Origin: Hyalella azteca
Lineage: Eukaryota > Arthropoda > Malacostraca > Amphipoda > Hyalellidae
DNA: 64,000 nt
Direction of reading: 5' to 3'
Assembly: GCF_000764305.2 (NCBI RefSeq)
Contig: NW_025938177.1
Coordinates: 231,157 to 295,156, forward strand
The position numbers and the translations under genes were made by a program. Below, one piece after another: positions 24,270 through 36,016 of this stretch (position 1 is its first letter; each line of letters opens with the position of its first letter). The notes below the pieces were generated by a model. The model ran no database searches, had not been told where the DNA came from, and worked only from the letters and a program-made list of their open reading frames with translations.

Positions 24270-26449
24270 CTCAGAAAGCAGATAGAAGAAGAAGAAAGAA
24301 GAAGACGATGGTGAAGAGTTCTCGGATGCAGCTGACTCGGTCGTCTATGCTTACATCTTTGTTACCGACTGCAAAAGCTTTAGTCGCAAGGCTTACTGAT
24401 TTGGGAATTTCGAAATATTTTTCGGCGGATTCTTTAATTTGTAAAATCCAAGTGTCAAAATCATTCATTAATTGTGCACGATTGCAATGGTCATTTTCGG
24501 AAGTAGACACCTGGAGTCGCGTTTTGGTGGCGAGCTTTTGTGCTACGCTTCTAAGGTTGATAGTTGGTTTTTCAATATTGCCATTGTTGGGCGAGAACGT
24601 CCCACTTTCAACGAGGTAAAACGCCGCCTGAGCTTCCGGGGTTTCAGAAAGCTGGCTCAGAACGGAGTTAATTTCCTTCACGCAATCTTGAAAATCAAAA
24701 GGGCCAAAACGCGTGTTTTGAGCAGTTTTTTCAATCTGTGACACTTTTTCGTACAAGTGGCAAACTAACAATATTTGAGCAACGAATTTTTCGTTACTGA
24801 TTAGTTTCAAGATAGTTCTAGCTTTTTCTCCTACTGAGGGATGAGATACTAAGGAAGGTAGTGCTTCCAGGAACAAAGGCAAATTTGAAATTATGGCATG
24901 AAGGTGCTTATGAATATATTCCGCAAAGCGGGTTTCAGATTGACTTGGAATTATTGTGAAAGTAATTCCATTTAGGACGCTAACATATTCATGGATCGAA
25001 TTTTTTACAACGGAATGGTCATTAACGAAAGATGCGACTTCTTTAGTTTTCTGTAAAACATCTGAAACCCAATTTGGAGAAGCGCAAGCTAACAAATTTT
25101 CGGTCTTGTGACAGAAATCTGGCAAGAAATTTAATTTTGAGGATTCCTCATCTTTCCGTAATTGCGCGACCATGCCTGATTTATGCCCTACGTACACGGC
25201 AGCACTGTCTGTACACACGAATGAAACTTCTTTCATGTCCACAAACTTATTTACTGACTTCTTTAATGCGGTTGCCATCGATGCAGCGTCGCCTTGACGT
25301 ATCATCTCGACGCCTAGCAGTTTTTCCTCAGGAAAGCCCGATTTACCAATGTAAGTAGCGACAACTGCTTGTCGAGTTACGTCTCCGGGAGCTGTGCCTT
25401 TATCTGCCGCTATGCTAATCTTTCTTTTGGTCCCTGTGGTGGGAAGAATCTCATTCAGATTGGCTTTAATTTCGTCTACACAAGCCTCATAATTGGCTTG
25501 GTTAATGGCTGGGAGGGCACTATGGTGTTGATGTCGGTTTCCTAATGGGCTTGCTACATCAGGCGGTGTTATTAATGATTCAAATACGCATAATGCAGTG
25601 AAATCTCTGAAACTCAAGCCAATCTGTGCAGCAAACAAGCCTGCTCTCATGAGATTGCGCGTTGTTTTCATCTTATCTGCATGCGTTGGAAAACCTTTAC
25701 TTCTTGCGGATTCGTCATGGAAACGGCAAGAATCGAGTGCTTGCGTATGTTGCATTGACTGCAAATGCTTTTTTTTTGTATTGATTAAATTCTTTCTCAC
25801 ATTTAAAAGACATTCCGTCAATCCAGGATTCATGCCCTGACTTGCGACGTCCCTGCACTCGGTTGCCATACCAAAGACACACACTACAAAAATAAACGTT
25901 TGGAGCCGAAGATTTTGAAAAGAAAGGGCTCTCTGCGTCTTCTTCTGAAAGGTTTGAGGATTCGATTTGATTTTCTACAGTTTTCGAAATTTTTGCGAAC
26001 AGTTGCTTACAGCAGCATTCGGAAGATGAATGAGGGCATAACTTTATTGCGGTTTCCAAGTTATTGGCATTGATTTTTTCTAGGAATTTCAAGTTTACAC
26101 ATGTTTCGCAAGCAATTAAATTTTTTTGAATCAAATTCGTATTAGTCAAAGTTTGTGTTTGATTTTTAAAAGCGTGGGAAACTGAAGCTGAAGCTTGAGA
26201 ACAATAATCATTAGCAGAGGAATGAACACGAGCATGCATTAAAGAAGCATTATTAGCACTAGGTGAGCGCGAAGAATCAGTGGATTTATCAAGAGAAATT
26301 TCAGCAGTAGGTGAGCGATCAGAATAAAAAATAGGAGATACGCCAAAGAAGCAGTTATACTTTTGCAGATTGTCGAATGATTGCCGCGGTCGTAAACACT
26401 CTGCAAAACCTGATGATTGACTAAACAATGCTCGTGCAACAAGAACCAT
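22680..26449 (-). CDS. hAT-type transposase fused to OTU cysteine protease
   Basis: A single gene of about 1,230 codons in three pieces: 26449 to ~25777, ~25784 to 24355, and 24269 to 22680. The start is the ATG at 26449, immediately preceded by an in-frame TAG. Order of domains: a zinc-finger-like region (CSVC ... HLQSMQH); a hAT/RNase-H-like core with D in AADKGT, D in CTDSAAVYVG, and the CH of DFCHKTENL; the C-terminal hAT dimerisation segment with the last acidic residue in QSSTERV; a lysine-rich duplicated linker; and an OTU domain with GDGNCLYRA (nucleophile Cys) and NHYDW (catalytic His). All catalytic positions appear intact. The core resembles hAT-derived proteins of the KIAA1586/ZNF862-like kind. 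OTU proteases remove ubiquitin in other systems; its job here is unknown. The reading is broken by a +1 in an A9 run and needs an 85-bp intron removed. It could be a young autonomous transposon or a captured host gene. Confidence 0.85.
23380..23720 (-). repeat. 168-bp in-frame tandem duplication in linker
   Basis: Two copies of a 168-bp unit (starting at 23380 and 23548 on the plus strand with GATACAGGTTCTTGTACAGT) differ at only a few positions. The duplication keeps the frame and doubles the basic linker between transposase and protease. Confidence 0.9.
24270..24354 (-). other. Probable 85-bp intron
   Basis: The donor is GTAAGC after codon GAT. The acceptor follows a long TTC/CTT pyrimidine tract ending TTTCTGAG. 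Removing it joins the two coding frames in phase. A 12-bp direct repeat (GACGATGGTGAA on the plus strand, 24219-24230 and 24304-24315) is spaced exactly 85 bp, the same as the intron length. The intron therefore looks like the product of an 85-bp insertion or duplication. Confidence 0.6.
24355..25784 (-). CDS. Transposase core of the hAT-OTU fusion
   Basis: About 475 codons from the A9 run to the GAT/GTAAGC donor. Landmarks in order: HLQSMQH (finger histidines), AGLFAAQIGLSFRDF, the first catalytic aspartate in AADKGTAPGD, the second in FVCTDSAAVYVGHKSG, the CH pair in FLPDFCHKTENL, and PSQSETRFAEYI where hAT proteins have an insertion-domain border. The frame read without splicing ends at 24271 after a phenylalanine/leucine run encoded by the intron's pyrimidine tract. 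Confidence 0.8.
25777..26449 (-). CDS. N-terminal part: Ser-rich region and zinc finger
   Basis: The first ~224 codons of the fusion gene. The sequence is serine-rich with scattered Cys pairs (CETC, CCCK) and then VYFCSVCLWYGNRVQGRRKS, the first half of a Cys2-His2 finger. The frame runs on to a stop at 25715, but from the A9 run onward that reading loses the expected HLQSMQH histidines, which appear in the next frame. The finger is of the BED/TTF type often seen at the N-terminus of hAT proteins. Confidence 0.7.
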
Positions 26450-26454
26450 CTAGA

Positions 26455-26485
26455 AGTCGCGCTCGGGCATCAGTTGCCAACAGTG
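26455..26485 (-). other. Possible terminal repeat of the hAT element
   Basis: Just upstream of the ATG lies a sequence reading outward as ...GGGCATCAGTTGCCAACAGTG, close to the CAG(T)GTTGGCAAC ends common in hAT elements. I could not find a matching inverted end beyond 22680, nor an 8-bp duplication, so the element's limits are not established. Confidence 0.3.
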
Positions 26486-26493
26486 TTTTAATT

Positions 26494-28026
26494 CTTCTAA
26501 CATGTGTCAAAAAACACATTTCAATGAAAATTTAATAGGCTGAAAGTGTTTTGTTTTCAATTCAATGACATTTCTTATTCAAAACACACTATGGCTGCAT
26601 GGCATGAAGCTACAACTTGTGTTGTAGATTAACCAGCTACCTAAGTTGGTAATTGGTACCGAGTGGAGCAAATGAAATATAGCAGAAATCGTATAGGCTT
26701 AAAATTTATCATATACATGCTGACTGACAAAGTGATAAGGTCAACTGGGCTACCGGAATATACCTGGAAAGCTGGGTTAATCTGGACAACGGAATAACCT
26801 CCTGCATACGATTATTCTTCTACAAGATACGACTATATACACATACGATTATTCTTCTACCCCTCTGCAACAAGGGGTTAAATCGTTATGATAGGTTAAC
26901 CAATCACTGATGACACTCGATCGATTAACCCGGTAATCCAAAATCTAACTATTTGTCCAGACTGCTTAACAGGTTAAGCGAATGGTATTTGACACGAAAG
27001 ATTCCATGCAGCTACATATTAGCCTTTTGGCATTGACTTAGATTGAGTTTTTACCGATAATCTTGCGAACATTTTTGCCTGGCACAATTTATAATAACAT
27101 TATTTATTTTTAATCATGCCTTCTAATCATTCGCAACCGTCATATCGGTTCGCTTATTCAAACGTGTTAATACTTGTAAAAATTTTCCTTAATATAGGTA
27201 TTAAAAATGACAGCATCGAAAAAATTGCTTGTGCGTTAGCATGCACTATTGCCATCCCGTTTCGACACGACCCATTCATTCAATTCGTAATCAATATTTA
27301 TGAAAATAAATACACAGTTTTTAATGCCAATTGCTTTGTGGCGTGCATATTTTTTCATATTTCCTCTTCTCCCAATTTAAACAGTTTTGGTTAGGTTTGG
27401 CTAGGTTAGGTTCAACTCTTTTGCCGTTTTAATTGAAGACGAGAGGACGTGAAAATAAAAAAAAACATCGATACTGCTCAATGAGTATTTACATGTATAT
27501 ACATGTAAATTTTACATGAGTATTTTACATGAGTAGTTTACACGAGTATTTATATATCTCCCAAACTAATGAGCACAGCTCGATGAAACTTTGCACGCGT
27601 CTTCACTAATGTTGATGTTTAGGTCGTGATTATTTTTTAATTTCGCCTTTAATTCAAGGTAGACGAAAAGCCTGTGCATGAGGATAGGATATATGTTATG
27701 CTCACAGCGAATTTAGAACCGTATAAGTCGCTACGAAGGTGAAATTGAAAAAAATATAACTCAGTACTCACAGCAGTGAGTGACAAAGAGCGCATTTTCT
27801 CGTCGACGAAAACTTGAGGTCACGGACAGACGGACGGACAGACGGACAGACAGACGGACATGGCAAGCACAATAGTGCATTTTTTCCATAAATGAGAATA
27901 TGCGCTAAAAATGATCATAACCTAAACATCACCGTTTTTTGTACATTTGCTAAGTTAATTAGTTTGGGTGATACTTTAGGCTTAATGAGGAAAATTAATT
28001 AATGCGAGGAAGAAGTGAAAAAAATT
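26494..28026. other. No gene recognised
   Basis: Contains a short duplicated block (CATACGATTATTCTTCTAC, 26810-26860) and repeated ACATGAGTATTT motifs near 27480-27555. A GACAGACG/GACGGACA microsatellite lies at about 27826-27862. No coding signal. Confidence 0.45.
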
Positions 28027-28285
28027 ATCATTTACCACGTTCATATCATTTAGCACGTTTTGATCATTTGTCACGTTTATATTATTTATCACTTTCATAT
28101 CATTTACAACGTTTACATAATTTATCAGAAGCATATCACTTAGCTCGTTCTAATCATTTATCGTGTTCATATCATTAATCATGTTCATATCATTAATCAC
28201 GTTCATATCATTTATCACGTTCGTATCATTTATCACGTTCATTTCATTTATCACGTTCATATCATTTAACATGTTCATTCACTCG
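28027..28285. repeat. 18-bp minisatellite, about 14 copies
   Basis: Unit close to ATCATTTATCACGTTCAT. Common variants are TTAGCACGTT, TTTGTCACG and TCGTGTTC. A plus-strand frame through it is an artefact of the 18-bp period. Confidence 0.9.
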
Positions 28286-28977
28286 AGGGCATTGCGAATG
28301 AATAGTTTCGTTTGTAATTTGGTAAAGAACGCTTTTATCTTCATAAAATAACGCTTGGAAAACGTGCCATGAAAATTTGTCATGTAAGTTTAGCTTAAAA
28401 ATTGGTTCACAAAGTGTCAAATCGGCATATCATTTGCGAAAAACCCCTCAACACAGTGTTTGCTCTAAATCAGGAATTAAATCGAAAGCGGAATCCGGAA
28501 GAGAAATCCGGATAGGCAAGCACTTGAACGTCTGTCTCCGGCTATGACAAACGCGCCAGTTATTTCTTTTCTGAACGAGAGCTAAATATGAACTTAAGCT
28601 AAATATGAACTTAAAGTCCGAACGGCCAATCATAGCTCGATGCGTGTTGTCGATATATGTGTTGCCAGCTGCGCCCTGCAGCCAGCCAGCAGTGCGATTT
28701 GAACTGGCGCCGCGTAAGGTTGTCGATGCATGTGCTTCCAGTCATGCACTGTCGTCTGCCTCGATTCTACTAGCGTATGAGTCACTAGTCAGAGGTGTCT
28801 GGTGCGTATAAGCTAAGATTTTTTGTTAACTGATGTCTGATTTTAATGAATTGTATTATGATTTTTTAACATTCGCGTTCACAAATTTAGTCGGCAATGC
28901 ATAGGCTTAATTTGCGTTCAGAAATGGGATGTTTACCCTAAAAAAAAACGTGTTCTCGATTGCCACTATGCTGACGG

Positions 28978-29178
28978 TCACATGTATGAAAAAACTTTCT
29001 CTGCTGTATTTTTTGTTCGAAGAAAATTAACTAATATTGCTTAACTAAGTAAGGACACTCTTATAGTAAATAATAGTCACTATTATTTACTATATGAGTG
29101 TTCTTACTTAGTTAAGCAATATTAGTTTATTTGTTTCAAACAAAAAATACAGCAGAGAAAGTTTTTTCATACATGTGA
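28978..29178. repeat. 201-bp near-perfect palindrome
   Basis: The arms start TCACATGTATGAAAAAACTT and end with its inverse. They meet around GTAAATAATAGTCACTATTA, so the whole can fold into one hairpin with almost no loop. A handful of mismatches separate the arms. No coding content. Probably a hairpin-type MITE. Confidence 0.88.
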
Positions 29179-30045
29179 AAGCAAAGACATCTGAGAAAAA
29201 TATATTTTTTTTCCATTTTTTCTGGAATCTGGATGATATCCAGGCTGGGGCACTGAGCTACTTCCACTTAGTGCCACTGTGCCAGTGACTATAATTATTT
29301 CATGGAGTGTTTCCCCACTTATTGCTTCTTCTTTGTTACCAGGCAGTCACATGGTATGGGCATAAAACCACGATTAGAATGTGGTGTCAACTCAAGCCAT
29401 GCTGATCATATTTTGGGTGTTAACTATACTACCCATCTTCTTGGTATTGGCATTTAGGACGATTGTTTTCACAAAATACTTCTAGCAACTTTATCTCTAT
29501 TGTTCTTAATAAATTTATTTTCACCAATCACCAGCGTAGGTATTAATATAACCCTTTCTCCATAACCCTGTCTTGAGTAAGTGACCATATATGGTCACTT
29601 CAAATCTCCTGTCTGAAAACCTACCACAGCTCCATGCCAATGGTGTTTTAGGCTATGTTATCATGCCTCTACCAATCATCAATCAACTGACCATTGCTCC
29701 ATTACTTTCTAGTTCCTGCCATGCCAATAAATCAAAATTTAAGATTTTGAATGAAATTTTTGACTCAGAGCATGAAATGAAGGCTACTTAACTATTTTTT
29801 TCAAACGTCGAAGTAGCAGCATCTCTTCAATTAATCAATATAAGTTCATGAAATTAAAATCTGTAAATTCAAGTTCACATCCTGCGTTAACAAATATCTC
29901 TAGTACATGAAAAAGAAAATTCTCTACTTTTACCAGAAAACGTTGAGCCGAAGGCGGCGAAGAACGCTCCCGTAGAATGGTACGACTCACGCAACGACCG
30001 TCCCTCACGCGCGCATTTGCAGCAGTATTCGAAGTGGCTGTACGC
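29179..30045. other. No gene recognised
   Basis: AT-rich sequence without domain-bearing frames. Confidence 0.4.
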
Positions 30046-31099
30046 CAGCATTGCCAGATGGTATATTTCTATACCAGATTTTACAAATCTGGTATTTTCA
30101 TAATGTATCCGGTGTGAATATTTTATATCTGGTATATTTGCCTAAATCTGATATTTATCTGACATGCTGCAAATTTACTGTATTAAGTTCCACCTCTGAA
30201 GCTTGAACTTCCCCAGCGTAGGCGTAGATTATATAGATTACCTTCAGAGCGGCGCGAGCTTACCGCTTGATGAAGTAACCCCGATCTAATTGTTAACATT
30301 TAACATAAGTGCTTAGTGCAATATAAGCACGGGAGTGATGATCCTTGATTTATTACTGCTCAGTGATGATATGGTCTGGTAGGACGAGTGAGGTTGTCGA
30401 ACCGATCTCTGCGACGCAAATTCCACCATTTTTGTTTGTTGTTTTGAATTCTAGAGTGCCACTTGAATTCTGGGGTGCCATTCAAAATTTCACTGATCTT
30501 GGAAGTTATCATCCATTCATAGAACTGTTCAACTGGCTGCCTACTGCATCACTTGTCTACTTTGACCTGTCTCCAATGCATTAGTGGAACGAGTGTTTTC
30601 ACAAGTCACCTATGTGAAAAACAAGCAACAAAATAAAATTTCAACTGAGGTACTGGAGTCCGTTATTCGGACCAATGCTATCTGCTCAGCCTCAACAAGT
30701 GACCACACCCGAAATGTTCGAAATGTATATGCAAGCATGTACGAAAATAAGCAAAAGGAAGGTGACCTGTTTCCGTGGCTTGCTAGTGTTGAGCGAAGGG
30801 GAGAAGTGCCACACTATGATAAAAAAGGAAAAAGTGTCAATATGATCAAACACAGGAAAAGAAAAGTTTCAAAATGTTCCAAACAGAGGGAAAAAATATA
30901 ACGTGTTCAATTTGGCTAATTTTCGGCAAGCCAGATAGATGCACATTACACAAGATTGTTTTTTTTTCTTTTTCTAACCAACGTTTCGGACGAATAGTTT
31001 CATTAAATTTAGAGGTATTAGTCTGTTTTTGAACAATAGAATTTTTGGTTTGAGCTAGGCAATCTGGAATTCTCGCCAAGAAAAATCCTGGCAACACTG
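30046..31099 (+). mobile_element. Internally deleted hAT element with coding relic
   Basis: The ends are inverted and hAT-like: CAGCATTGCCAG at 30046 and CTGGCAACACTG ending at 31099. Flanking bases are similar (GGCTGTAC/GGCCGTAC) but offset by a few bases from the termini, so the duplication is unproven. Near the left end are several copies of TACCAGATTT...AAATCTGGTA. At about 30455-30900 the plus strand keeps the C-terminal hAT region across a frame change: LEFWGAIQNFTDL, then LVERVFSQVTYVKNKQQNK (the conserved S-x-ERxFS region). It is broken by a stop near 30582. Confidence 0.78.
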
Positions 31100-31720
31100 G
31101 CCGTACCGCAGCTGTAGCCGAGCGTCACCGCGATCGCCTTCCACTGTCGTTGATATAAATGACCCATGATCAGTCTGGCCGTAGGTTATGATCTATGATT
31201 TTACTCTAAGCTCATTGGCTTTTTTTCTGCTGTTGGTGACCGTGACCGCGCCGCTTCTTCTGACAAAAACTGTGACCGTACTGTGCTGATGACCGTACCG
31301 AAGATAATTGTTGCTTGGTGCTTGAAAACTTGAATCTTCTGATTTAGGCGTTTGTAATCGTTGTACAACGCGTGGCCCTTTCGCGTTGTCTCACGGCTGA
31401 GTCGCAGCTGCAGTGTTTATCTTGACCGTACATTAATATGTCAAAGTAGTGGCCGTTCCTTGTATATTCTTGATGTGCTCACAGGAATCGTACCTGCCTC
31501 GGCGAGTCTAGGTTTCTCGCGTCAGCCAAAGTTCGAAAACTGTTGTCGCCCACACTTAAGCCTATACCATCGAAATGACGCCGCAACAGTTTTGATAGAG
31601 TTCCACAAGGGTTCCCTTTGATACCTCGGCCATTCCATACTATAAACAAACCCTCAGTCTCACGGTTTTCTTCCCTTACTTTGCGGTCAAGTCACATCCT
31701 ACATATTATTACTAATTAGG
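31100..31720. other. No gene recognised
   Basis: Higher GC than the surroundings, with repeated TGACCGT words. No frame with a domain. Confidence 0.4.
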
Positions 31721-32526
31721 GAGCGTCTGGCAAACAGAAAAATAGACGGCTTTTATTCTTGTCAATTTTTCGTAAAAAATGAAAAAAACGTGAAATTCTT
31801 AGAAAACGGTCGAAAAAGTGGGCACTGTAGAAATTTATCTCCTAGGATTTACAAGCTACAACATCGAGACGCATATCATTCGAAGCGTAAAGACCATATC
31901 TATCGAATTATCGTAGCTTTTTTCGAAATTCGATTTTTTGCGGGTGGGGGAGCATTTTTCATAAAATTTTCGATCATTTTTTGATTCCCCCTTTTTCAAA
32001 ATATTCTAACTATAAAGAAATTGAGGAAAGGCTATGATAATTAGATAGATCTTTTATTTGCGAATTGAATGGTATATCTCTAATTGCTGTAGCTTGAAAA
32101 CTCTAGGAGGAGATAGGTTTGCAGTGACCAATAAGTGTGAAAATGCAGAGCGCGACAAAGTCCCGCGCGCCTCGAAATGGGCCTTCAAGGTTGCAATGAT
32201 GCAAGACTAGACGATACTGGAGCTCAATTTCTGTAACAGATGGTGTGAACGACTGCACTAGAACCATCCTGCGCGAATGCAGCCGGGTTACTGAAGCGGA
32301 GTGTGTTCTGACTCAGACTGGCTATTTAATTAGTGTGCTACCGGGTATTATTGCCTATTTTAAAGGTTAAAGAACTCCACCACCCCAACCCTTTCGCGAT
32401 GTCGCGAACGCATAAATCAACGTACAAAGATGGTTTTGGTACCGTTGGATAGGTCAGAATGTCAGCTTTAAGATGAGACTGGCAACATGAAAAGTCGATA
32501 TGTTAGATTTTACCGCCAGACGCTTT
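31721..32526. mobile_element. Decayed inverted-repeat element related to 50.3 kb
   Basis: The ends are inverted: GAGCGTCTGGC at 31721 and GCCAGACGCT ending at 32524. The interior (for example the reverse of 32380-32490, with GTCTCATCTTAAAGCTGACA) matches the TTAA-flanked element at 50280-51188 in the opposite orientation. No coding capacity and no clear target duplication. Confidence 0.6.
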
Positions 32527-35500
32527 CTCAATTAATTAACATAGCTCAGTCCCTGCTCCACTTCACAAATCGGCTATTTTCAATATTATAGCATAAAATA
32601 GACAAAATTACCTACGTTTTATTCAATCTCTTTCCATGATATTGGATTTTTACTTTTTTATATTATGCTTGAAGTCTTCATATTAGATACGAAGAAAATT
32701 CAGATCATTTTTGCTCAAACTTTTGATAAGATAACATTGACCCTTGTGTATCTTTTTTCTTTATTTGGCAACAAAAATTATTAAATATTTTAATGCCAAT
32801 ATATTTGATGAGGAGTAATAAAATTTGTCCTTTTCAGAATGGGCAGCTTTATAAAGTAGAAACCATCTTCAACTCAAGCTGAAGTACACTCATGACACCA
32901 TTTCCTGTAATTCAGGGAAGGAATTAGCTACAAAAGCGGATGTGCATAGCTTGTGGTCCTTCAATTAAAGAAGAAAAAGCAGCACGCCTGAATTGAGTGC
33001 ATTCAGAATGGCATGTTAGAGAAGTTACAAGTTATGTGACGGCATCAAGACCTCAATCATACGACGCAAAGGACATCACAAGAGAGATACAAGGTCTACT
33101 GAACAATTTCGGAAGGTTATTTTACAAATCCAATCAAAATTTGCTCAACAAGCAATCTATAATTTGTCTACCATGGCGGAAAATGTCCCAAGTCTGCGGG
33201 GAAATACATCAACAAAGGAAATCATGCATTGCATTCATTTCTGAGGAGGCACAATCAAATGATGGGAACGTAGAGATGTCAAGCCTACTGCTATCCAGCC
33301 TACAATACCTTTACCATTTCAGAATTTGGAGCACGTGACCTCTTATAACACCTGAAGAAATTTCTCAGCCAATTAACGCTTCGGTGGCATGTCCTCAACA
33401 AGAAACCTCTCGGCCTGCAATCCATTTAGAAATATTCTTCCTATCGGATGAAAATCCTTATATTTCGACTGGAAAAGATTCACAGGGTGGCAATTTCTCT
33501 GTCACTACTAGTAGAACAGATGCTACGCAAACGGAAGCTCAATTAAGTACTTCAGTGGCCATCAAGTTCTTCCAATTCAAGCGTCTCAAGACTCAGACAA
33601 AACACCCGCCTCAACAGGTCATAGATTTTTTCACTAAATCAACGTCAGTAGAGTCAACTCAGACCGTTTCAGGCATTGGTGCTGTGAGAAGCCCTTATCA
33701 GTGATCCTGCAAGAAAGTAGGATTTTCCTACCAGGGGTCCTGCACACCCCCCTCTCCATGAGATACAGAGACATGTGTAAGTGAAATCAAAGTATAAAAT
33801 TAGAGTAGGAGTATAAATTTCAGTGTAAACATCATAAGTAGACTGCATACTGCCTGATATGATTCACTAATTTAATCATATTAAAGCTGTTTTAACCGAC
33901 ATTTTTTGATGGATTTAGGGCACTCCTCAGATTTATAATGTTAATTCTATTTTTGCTTTTCAGACTGGGTAAAAACAGGCAAACTGGTAAAATACCATTA
34001 TTTGAAGTTGAGTAGACCCCCGTGCCCCGGTTGAGCGCTGGTTTCTTCTCCTTTTCAGTCCATTATACATCCATTGTTCTTCTTGTTGTGTTGCTGTTCA
34101 ATAAATTGTTAAATAAAAAACAATGAAAAGTCAAATAAAAAGGTGGATTGGGATAGTTGTAGGGGAGGTGGAGGCTATATCTAATTCCTTGCTTCCTGGC
34201 CCTTAGCAACAAACACCCTCAGGTCCACAACGTGGCTGATAACACGTTACTTTGAGTCCTACTACAATGTTTCTTTAAAGCTAGTCTCTTTGAGCCAAGC
34301 AGCAATCAGCAAATTATCGATAGAAATGAATGCTCAGAAGTCTGATGTAAAGCTCTTTACTTCGTCATTATCAACTAAATTACCAAACGTTTCTCCCCAT
34401 CAAGCTGTAGATAGTGACGATCCATCCATATATGGAATCCAAGCATCGCACAACTTGAAGCAAATTGTGGAAAAGGATCCTAATCCCAAAAGGATTTTAG
34501 AAGTCAATGTTTTTTTATTTCCTCTAATGATGATCAGCATGTTACGCTGTTGTGCGTTTCTTGCCACAATTATTTGGGAGATAGCCCTCATACATCACAT
34601 GAGTGTCCTTCCTAAAAGTTCTTCAAATTTATCTTATGGTCTTTCAATAAGTAAAAAACTATCCAATTGGTCTTGTGTGCCGGTGGAACACAGAAATGGT
34701 ACTCCTTTAACAAATTAGTCTTGATCATTCATTTCCAGAACACTAATATTTCTAATACTTGCGAAATAAGCTTGGTGAAACACTAGTCGAATCTGTTCTT
34801 TTCTTGGTAAAGACGAAATCCTCCGCACAATCCTTTGAAGTATTATTACCTTTCCTCGATTAAAGAGTTGATGTGGGCAACATCAGTCATCGCCGGAGTG
34901 TATTGTAGTGTTCTGTCAATTTCATTTATCCCCTGAGGGAGGAATTCTGACGAGTTTCTGTGCTTGTCAGAAGTCCTATAAGATTTCGCGCTCCCATAGA
35001 GGGACTGTGCCTGAGCGGATTGCTCCTGGGGCATCCCTCTGAAATCAACCAATACTCAACGTTGTTTCAACGTCAGATACCTGCCGAGGAAATTTTTTTA
35101 CTGCTCTTTCCATTTCTCCTTGATTTACATTTTTTTTCATATTCTGATCTGATTCGGTAAAATTACAGATAGTAGATAATAAATAACTTTTTCACGGCGG
35201 TCTTCAAAGGTTATGCAGCGTTCTGCGAAGCCTTTGACGAAATGAATCCGCTGTAGAAACGATGAAGCCATACAGTATATTCTGAAATGGTTTGATCTCG
35301 TAGTAAACCTGTTTTGTGTAATGGACATCTTTGAACCCCTCAAATTGACCATGGAAGCTTGCCATAGCCTGGCTTCAACTTAGTGGAAGACGTATAAATA
35401 CGTCAAACAGCTTGCTGCGTTCTTTGAATCGATGAAATTTCGTCAGAAGGTGGGAACACCATACTGGAGGAAGCACCTACACAAGGTTGTATAGCTGAAG

Positions 35501-35876
35501 AAAATACCTTTCAAGGTTAGTCATACTTGCTACCTGCAAATACCAAAATATATCGAAGTGTAAATAATTTGATTGACAATCACTTTTCAACGCTGTAGAT
35601 AGCACTCATTATAACTCGAACACTTGTATTTCTCCATGTTTCATCTTGGCGCTCTGAAGCACAATGTTCAACTAATAGAAATGCAGTAAGGCCTTGCATG
35701 CTCGAGATTATCGAAGTCTCTGTGGTATCAATAATGTATTCGTAGAAAGACTCCATTGTTTGAATAAATTGATCATACTTTTACTGAAGTTTTCAGTACT
35801 AACACGGCAGTAATTCTTACAAGCAAATTGACTTTAGTTTTTTTTCAGTAGATCTTTAATATATAATCTTTTGCAG
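32527..35876. other. No gene recognised
   Basis: Several plus-strand frames of 100-140 codons (32997-33338, 33384-33704, 34290-34718) have protein-like composition, but I see no domain. A different frame near 34530-34610 reads CVSCHNYLGDSPHTSHEC, a possible zinc-binding remnant. This may be a decayed transposon. I do not assign a gene. Confidence 0.35.
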
Positions 35877-36016
35877 GAGTCGCCTTGGATGAGGGTTACT
35901 TGATCACTGACGAGCGGGAGGTGAAAGTGGCAGAGGACTTCATTGCTAGAAGCAAGTCGAAAGGAACTCTCCAGCAACGTAAGAAAAAGAAAACTAATCC
36001 ACTGGCTAAGTCGTGA
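35877..36016 (+). CDS. Possible terminal exon, unknown protein
   Basis: A strong acceptor (AATCTTTTGCAG) is followed by an open frame of 46 codons ending in TGA. The product is charged: VALDEGYLITDEREVKVAED, then a lysine/arginine-rich tail (RKKKKTNPLAKS). The composition is typical of a real C-terminus and unlike the AT-rich noise around it. No upstream exon was identified, and no family is recognised. The basic tail could serve as a nuclear signal, which is inference. Confidence 0.4.

Noticed and set aside
28163..28351. Short frame of repeated FISLITF residues
   Set aside because: Encoded by the 18-bp minisatellite.
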